DNA from: Plotosus lineatus
Taxonomy: Eukaryota; Chordata; Actinopteri; Siluriformes; Plotosidae
Length of the DNA: 64,000 nucleotides
Assembly: GCA_024760905.1 (NCBI GenBank)
Contig: CM045731.1
Location: 55,958,125-56,022,124, forward strand
Reading direction: 5' to 3'
Numbering within the stretch: position 1 is the stretch's first letter; every line of letters begins with the position of its first letter. The notes under the pieces were generated by a model. It was not told the DNA's origin, did no database searches, and was given only the letters and a program-made list of their open reading frames with translations. The position numbers and the translations under genes are program-made. This document shows, piece by piece, positions 57,632-64,000 of the stretch.

Positions 57632-60565
57632 ATGCAGCTGTGAGGGAGAGGCACAAGCCAGTGTTCTCTCCCTCACGCCGGTCCCAAGCCCGGATAAATG
57701 CGGAGGGTTGTGTGAGGAAGGGCATTCGCTGTAAAACAAATGCCAAATAAAATATGCGAGTCACAACAAAAATTTTCATATCGGATTGGTCGAGGCCCGG
57801 GTTAACAACGACCGCCATCAGTGCTGTTAATCAACAGGGTGCTGGTGGAAATTGGACGAAGTTGGTCGAAGACGTCGAAGAAGTAGAGGCGAGAGGAGTG
57901 CCCGTAGGCAGAGAGAGAAGAGGAAAGGCATGAGTCTAGGACTGAAAGTAAGGATTTTGAATGTTGGAACTATGACAGGAAAAGGTAGAGATCTGGCGGA
58001 CATGATGCAGAGGAGGAAGGTGGACATACTGTGTGTTCAGGAGACCAGGTGGAAAGGTAGCAAGGCTAGAAGCTGAGGAGCAGGGTTTAAGCTGTTTTAT
58101 CATGGTGTGGATGGGAAGCGAAATGGAGTAGAAGTCATCTTGAAGGAGGAGTTTGTCAGGAATGTTCTAGAAGTGAAAAGAGTGTCAGACAGAGTGATGA
58201 GTCTCAAGTGAGAAATTGAAGGTGTGATGTTCAATGTTGTTAGTGCTTATGCACCACAGGCAGTATGTGAGCCAGAAGAGAAGGCGAGATTCTGGAGTGA
58301 TTTCGATGAAGTGATGCAGAGTACCCCCAGAAGTGAAAGAGTGGTCATTGGGGCAGACTTCAATGGACATGTTGGTGCAGGCAATAGAGAGGACGAGGAA
58401 GTGATGAGCAAGTTTGGTATCCAGGACAGGAACACAGAAGGACAGATGTTGATTGATTTTGTGAAAAGGATGGAAATGGCTACATCTTGTGTAGATGATG
58501 AAAATTGAAGGAAGTCAATACTGCAAAGTAGTAGTGGGTAAGAGTGTTGCCAAACAGCATAGGATGGTGGTGTGCAGGATGACTGATGGTGAGGAAGATG
58601 AAGAAAGCAAAGGCAGAGCAGAAGACAAAGTGGTAGCAGCTGAAAAAGAGTGTCGTGTTGTCTTCAAGGAGGAGTTGAAAATGGCTTTGGGTGGTCAGGA
58701 AGTGCTTCCAGATGACTGGAGAACTACAGCTAATGTGATCAGGGAGACAGGTAGGAGAATACTTGGTGTGTCATCTGGAAGGAGAGGAGATAAGGAGACT
58801 TGGTGGTGGAATGAGGAAGACAGAGGGCGTATGATTTGTATGATAGGTTGAAAAGTAGAGGGAGAAAATGATTTATACAGGTTGGCACGGCAGAGAAATA
58901 GAGATGGAAAGGACATGCAGCAAGTTAGAGTGATTAAGGACAGAGTGGGAAATGTATTGACTGATGACAGAAGTGTGCTGGGAAGTTGGAAAGAATATTT
59001 TGAAAAGCTGATGAATGAGGAAAATGAGAGAGAAAAAAGTAGAAGAGGTGACTGTTGAGGACCAGGAAGTAGCAAAGATTAGTAAGGGTGAGGTGAGGAG
59101 AGCATTGAAGAGGATGAAGAATGGAAAGGCAGTCCGGTGACATACGATATATATATATATACGGAGGTATGGAAGTGTGTAGGAGAGGTAGCAGTAGATT
59201 TCCTGACAGGAACATTCAACAAGGTCTTAGAGAGTGAGAGGATGCCAGAGGAATGGAGGAAAAGTGTGATGGTGCCCATTTTTAAGAACAAGGGAGACGT
59301 GCAGAGTTGTTGCAACTACAGAGGGATATAGTTGATGAGCCATACCATGAAGTTATGGGAAAGAATAGTGGCGGCTAGACCAAGGGCAGATCTCAGCATT
59401 TCTGAACAACAGTTTGGTTTCATGCCAAGAAAGAGCACCACAGATGCAGTGTTTGCTTTGAGGATGTTAATAGAGAAGTACAGAGAAGGTCAGAAGGAGC
59501 TGCATTGTGCCTTTGTGGATCCGGAAAAAGCATATGACAGTGTGCCGAGAGAGGAACTGTGGTATTGCATGAGGAAGTCTGGAGTGGCAGAGAAGTACAT
59601 ATTAGAGTGGTGCAGGACATGTATGAGAGATGAAAGACAGTGGTGAGGTGTGTTGTCAGTGTGACAGAAGAGTTCAAGGTGGAGGTGAGACTGCATCAAT
59701 GGTCAGCTCTGTGCCCCTTCTTGTTTGCTATGGTGATGGACAGGCTGACAGACGAGGTTAGACAAGATTCCCCATGGACTATGATGTTTGCAGATGACAT
59801 TGTGATCTGCAGTGAGAGCAGAGAGCAAGTGCAGGAAAATCTAGAGAGGTGGAGGTATGCCCTGGAAAGGAGGGGAATGAAGGTTAGCCTAAGTAAGACA
59901 GAACACGTGTATGAATGACAAGGACCCAAGAGGAATGGTGAGGTTACAAGGAGCAGAGATTAGGAAGATGGAGGATTTTAAGTACTTAGGCTCAACAATC
60001 CAGAGTAATGTAGAGTGTGGAAAAGAGCTGAAGAAGTGTGTACAGGCAGGTTGGAATGGTTGGAGAAAAGTGTCCGATGTGATGTGTGATCGGAGAGTAT
60101 CGGCAAGAATGAAAGGAAAAGTGTACAAGACGGTGTTGAGGTCAGCGATGTTGCATGGTTTAGAAACAGTGGCCCTGGGGAAAAGACAGAAGGCAGAGCT
60201 GGAGGTAGCAGAGATGAAAATGTTGAGGTTCTCTCTGGGAGTAACGAGGATGGATAGGATCAGGAATGAGTACATCAGAGGGACAGCACATGTAAGATGT
60301 TTTGGAGACAAAGTCAGAGAGGCTAGATTGAGATGGTTTGGACATGTACAGAGGAGGGATAGTGAGTATATTGGTAGTAGGGTGCCGAGGTTGGAACTAT
60401 CATGCAGAAGGCACAGAGGAAGACCAGAGACGATTCATGGACGTAGTGAAGCAGAACATGAAAGCAGTTGGTGTAAGAGAAGAAGATGCAGAGGATAGGG
60501 TGAGATAAAGTCACATGATTCGCTGTGGTGACCCCTGAAGGGAACAGCCAAAAAGAAAAGAAGAA
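57632..60565 (+). mobile_element. RTE-like LINE, copy 4, nearly complete
   Basis: 2,934 bp flanked by an exact 16-bp target duplication GAATGAACTAAAATGA (57616-57631, 60566-60581). 5'UTR with GGTCCCAAGCCCGGATAAAT. Endonuclease from 57852 ([41 protein letters not shown]). Reverse transcriptase pieces to 60498 with [38 protein letters not shown] and an intact FADD near 59785. C-terminus [20 protein letters not shown]. 3' end GGTGACCCCTGAAGGGAACA plus AAAGAAGAAG. At least five stops or frameshifts, and about 100 bp is missing near 58820. Confidence 0.93.
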
Positions 60566-60581
60566 GAATGAACTAAAATGA

Positions 60582-61176
60582 GAAGGCGAGTCGACTCTGA
60601 ACAGACTCATCTACTGGAACTGAATCACTTATGCCATGTATTTGGGATTTAAACGTCTTTAAAATTCGTTTTGACTTGTGCTGTGTGTAATTATCACATG
60701 GACGTATTAAGAGGGGGGAAAACGTAAATATGCTGCACAAAAGCTTGAATCTAATTATTAATAATTATTTTATATCTTTTGTATATTAATAATTATTAGA
60801 ATCAACAAAGTATAATTCGGTTATTATTTATTTATTCGTGGTTCCAGGTGTTCTTAGCGTTTGGAGTGAATGAAAGAGTTTGTACATGTCTAATCCTTAT
60901 CCATAGCTCCGAGTGCATCCCCGTCTTCTGTTACTTTCTCTCTTGTGACGTGCGACGTCACGTCACGCCTCTGTACCGTAATTTAGGGATTAAAATACGG
61001 AGTTTCTCTTCAGTGGAAACGAATAGAAGCGATTGGACGAGGTAAAAATCCCTACCATTCGTGTATCTGTGATTATTTAAATTTTCTGAATGAATGAATA
61101 AAAATTCTGGATGAGTTATGGATAGTCCTGTCTATGATCATTTTTATGAGAAATTGAATTACATAAATCCCTGTGT
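60582..61176. other. CpG-containing segment, possible promoter
   Basis: 60945-61045 is richer in CpG than its surroundings, with overlapping CRE-like sites (GACGTCACGTCACG) and a following GACGAG|GTAAAAA that could be a splice donor. No open frame. A promoter or first exon of a gene to the right is possible but unsupported. Confidence 0.25.
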
Positions 61177-61184
61177 GTGTAGGG

Positions 61185-62267
61185 CAGTGCGTCTCAAATA
61201 GTGGGGCGCGCCCCCCAAGGGGGAGGGGGGGGGGGTAATGCTGCCGGGGAGCGGTGCGATGCTGTGCGGAGCGCGTATGACCCTGCACATGTTTTTCTGG
61301 AACTGTGTACGAGAAGTAAGTGTAATTGCACCTCCACTCCACTAGTTGGCAGTGGCGCTCGCATTCTCGCGCTATGGTGTAGCGGTTTTCGCACGCGCAA
61401 ACAATATGAAGCGCAGTAAACAACCCCGCAAGAGGCAACACGGAGGAACGAAGAGAGAGCTGGAGAGACTAAGACATAAATAAGTTGAATGAGTTTAAAT
61501 AATGATGTATGTTTTTAATTTCAGGCACTGGTGCACTTTAAATCTTTTCGATTGCAGATTAAAAATCAATGTTTTTGAAGTTTTTCTTTATTGTCAGTTG
61601 AACTATATTTCTTTCTTTTTTATTTTTAATGTTAATAAAGATACAGTGTTATGCAGAGGTGTACTAATAACAATTTTATAGTCAAATAATACTACAGGGA
61701 TTCCTCACTACTTTGTGCGTCAATTAAAAAGATAAATAAATATTCATCAAATTTAAAAAATGAGGAAATTAAGGAAGATCAAGGGGAAAAGTTAAGGAAA
61801 ATGCCACAAAAACCAGGCCAATCATGAAAAAAACCCAGAACAAACCCAAAACAAAAAACAACCCAAAATCTCCAATCAAAACTATTTACATTGTTGCATC
61901 TGTGTGTGCACGCACATCTGCGCGCGCATGTATGTGTGTCGTCTTTTCATGCAATACCATCTGTATGTGGGTGTATTTATATTTTATTTACTTACATCTT
62001 ATGCATTATTTTTTTAATGTTTAATTGTTATTATAAGTATTTAAAAGATTGAGTAAGTATTTATTGATATTATACATACATACATGTTTGTATACGTCAG
62101 TGGGGGGTGATCCTACTTCGTGGATTTCGGTGGTCACGTGGGGATCTTGGTCCCAATTAACCACGGAAAGGAGGGATCCCTGTATTTCTAGTGGCTTGCT
62201 GGGCGGTCGGGTTGTGAATTGTTTTTTCTTCCAGGGGGACGCCATGGAAAATAATTGAGAAGCACTG
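61185..62267. mobile_element. hAT element with nested Tigger MITE
   Basis: GTGTAGGG is exact at 61177-61184 and 62268-62275. Ends CAGTGCGTCTCAA and TTGAGAAGCACTG are inverted with one mismatch. Without the nested MITE it is about 595 bp. Non-autonomous; an (AT)-rich interior and no transposase. Confidence 0.92.
61695..62182 (+). mobile_element. Tigger/pogo-type MITE, copy D
   Basis: TA at 61693-61694 and 62183-62184. Ends CAGGGATTCCTCAC and AGGAGGGATCCCTG-like. Same family as copies A and B. Confidence 0.85.
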
Positions 62268-62341
62268 GTGTAGGGATATATTTATTTAGCTATTTATTTA
62301 TTTATCCATTTATTTACGCATGCTCTTATTTGACACAATTA

Positions 62342-62941
62342 CAGCATTCCGCCATAAGTATTTGGAAAAACAACATGGCGTCAGCAGTGTGAGTATTTTT
62401 CCTCACAGACCGTTTATGAAATCCCAGAGAATGCGATTTTCTCTCAACAGTCCTCTTAAAGAAAGTTCTGTCTCTGTTGTTGTTGAAAATGTTGGTTATC
62501 TCTGATAATGATTGACAACGATGCTAGTTGTCTGCTGTCACGAGCCTTGAACAAATGAGGCCGTCCACTTCTTGGCTTGTTTTCTGAATTTCACCGCTGA
62601 AAATATCTAAGAAACTAAAAACGGTGCTAGAAGGTAATCCGACAATTCTCACTCTTTCAGACCGTTTAACTCCACCTTCAAATAGTTTGATGATCCCTTT
62701 GTCGCACTGTGATAATTCTTTCGATGTCCCCCATGCTGTTTACGGTTTAAATTTATCAGAAGCAGACGACTGATGACGTCATGCATTTCGCCACATGGTC
62801 GTCATGTGATCAGTTGGACGCTGTCAAATTTTCAAGTCGATCTATCGCATATCAAATGTACTGCGCGCAAAATCATAGCGGTTTTATTGAACTGCATTTT
62901 TCCGTTAAACAGTTTTTCCGAATTCTTATGGCAGAATGCTG
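62342..62941 (-). mobile_element. Tc1-like element with transposase remnant
   Basis: TA at 62340-62341 and 62942-62943. The left end CAGCATTCCGCCATAAG is matched by the inverse of the right end CTTATGGCAGAATGCTG, with one mismatch. The minus strand at about 62735-62540 encodes a Tc1-type N-terminal DNA-binding region (GTSKELSQCDKGIIKLFEGG, then after a frameshift NKPRSGRPHLF). The catalytic domain is gone. Confidence 0.85.
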
Positions 62942-63041
62942 TACATTGTGTGTGTGTGTGTGTGTGTGTTTATATGAATAAACTATTTAAAATTTACAAT
63001 AAAATTTACATAAATTATATCAACTAAATGTCGTAGGGAAG

Positions 63042-63365
63042 TATGGCGGTGTAATGGTAATCAAGAAGGTCCTGGGTTTAAATCTCTGGTTTAGTGAGGA
63101 TCTGTGTGGAGTTGCATGTTCTCTTCTCATGGTTTCCTCTGGGTACTCTGGTTTCCTCCCACCATCCAAGGACCAGCACATCATGTAAATTGCCCCTAGG
63201 TGTGTGCGTGAGTGGTTCTGTGTGTATAAGTGTTGTCTTTTGAGGGTCAAGTAAACTGTTCAGAATGTACCTTGCCCGCCTTCACCCAGTGTTGGCTGAG
63301 ATAGGTTCCAGCCTTCATACCACAGTAATAATAGGATTAAGCAGTTCAGCAAATGCAATTGAGTG
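63042..63365 (+). repeat. tRNA-derived SINE
   Basis: Head GGCGGTGTAATGGTAATC, CCTGGGTTTAAATCTC (B box), CCTCCCACCATCCAAGGAC, AAATTGCCCCTAGGTG, tail GGATTAAGCAGTTCAGCAAA. Confidence 0.8.
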
Positions 63366-63654
63366 AGATATAAACATAGTGATTTGCTCATTCACTCCTC
63401 TCGGTGGTTTCATAAATCCTCCAATAAAAACTTTTTCAAATGCAAATAAAACTAAATAAAATCATTTAATTTCATGTCACATGGGTGTGTCATATTGTGT
63501 GATCTATTTTGTGTTATTTTGCAAGATATGATATTCACAACTATTTTTCTTCCCAAAGCAACAGTTCCTAAAGATGAAGAAAGCAATACAGAGTAATCTC
63601 CAAGAGAGGTCCCAGCAGAAAACTGTGAGGAATTTCTCTTTCCTACACTATGCA

Positions 63655-63765
63655 TGAAGGTGGCAACGGTGGGGTAATGCCTAGCACACACCCACATATG
63701 AGATGGGCTCCAGCCTCCCCATAACCCTACTCAATGATAAAGCAGTACAGAAAATTAAATGAGAA
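63655..63765 (+). repeat. SINE 3' fragment
   Basis: GATGGGCTCCAGCCTCCCCA followed by AAAGCAGTACAGAAAATTAA, the tail part of the common SINE. Confidence 0.6.
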
Positions 63766-64000
63766 ATGAAATGTGACACCATTCATGAATATACCTTTAT
63801 TATTTGAAACACAAGTCAATCAGTGTTGAAATATCACACGTTCATTTTTTTTAATTTATTGGAATATTTGATTATGAGTTCTAATTAAAGTTCTATGAGT
63901 TCAAATCTAAAATTAATTTCATTTTCATTCAAGGCACCTGGGAGGCACAGGATGAACCTGACTCCAGGGTTAAAGCAGAATGCACATTTTCCTCCTTTTA
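63766..64000. other. window edge with possible exon
   Basis: From 63937 to the edge one frame is open on the + strand after an acceptor-like TTTTCATTCAAG (starts TWEAQDEPDSRVKAEC). The minus strand is also open. Too short to identify. Confidence 0.2.

Noticed and set aside
62375..62392. ATGGCGTCAGCAG followed by TGTGAGT, looking like a first coding exon with splice donor
   Set aside because: It is part of the left terminal repeat of the Tc1-like element 62342-62941; the inverse of the right end matches it.
43141..64000. T-cell receptor alpha constant exons expected next to dad1
   Set aside because: No immunoglobulin-type Cys-Trp-Cys pattern or connecting/transmembrane exon could be recognised on either strand.

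Overview
The window is vertebrate nuclear DNA, almost certainly from a ray-finned (teleost) fish. It has spliced vertebrate genes with GT-AG introns and long (CA)n and (GA)n microsatellites. Its transposon mix is typical of fish: RTE-like, R2-like and other LINEs, tRNA-derived SINEs with ATGAATG tails, Tigger/pogo, hAT, Kolobok-like and Tc1 DNA elements, and a gamma-type endogenous retrovirus. I cannot name the species.

Three host genes are supported. (1) 7071-12425 (+): the last eight exons of a transglutaminase closest to TGM1, carrying the whole Cys-His-Asp triad; its 5' exons are not visible in the window. (2) 14895-30428 (-): a complete eight-exon abhd4, 348 codons by my splice model. 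(3) 32289-41399 (+): a complete two-exon dad1 of 113 residues, with a probable 3'UTR exon near 42923-43140. tgm1 and abhd4 are tail to tail. abhd4 and dad1 are head to head, as in other vertebrates, where dad1 lies next to the T-cell receptor alpha/delta locus. I found no receptor exon to the right of dad1.

Layout: 190-3840, decayed R2-like LINE. 3840-7070, MITEs and a solo LTR. 7071-12425, tgm1. 12426-14894, Kolobok-like MITE and SINEs. 14895-30428, abhd4, whose introns hold a pogo element, LINE 3' ends and a roughly 6.3-kb nested cluster inside a Tigger-like element. 30429-32288, shared abhd4/dad1 upstream region. 32289-43140, dad1, whose 8.8-kb intron holds hAT, Tigger, two LINEs and a ZBED-like hAT remnant. 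43500-54205, a minus-strand RTE copy split by an 8.2-kb endogenous retrovirus. 54348-57017, Tigger and Kolobok-like elements. 57616-60581, a nearly complete RTE copy with a 16-bp target duplication. 61177-62275, a hAT element holding a Tigger MITE. 62342-62941, a Tc1 remnant. 63042-64000, SINE pieces and unexplained sequence.

The most unusual features are these. The retrovirus has a second, divergent envelope segment where gag/pol sequence should be, and a tandem array of 44-bp hairpin units in its leader with a base-pair-preserving change. One SINE family occurs with two different LINE-type 3' tails. In abhd4 the usual catalytic-acid positions lack Asp.
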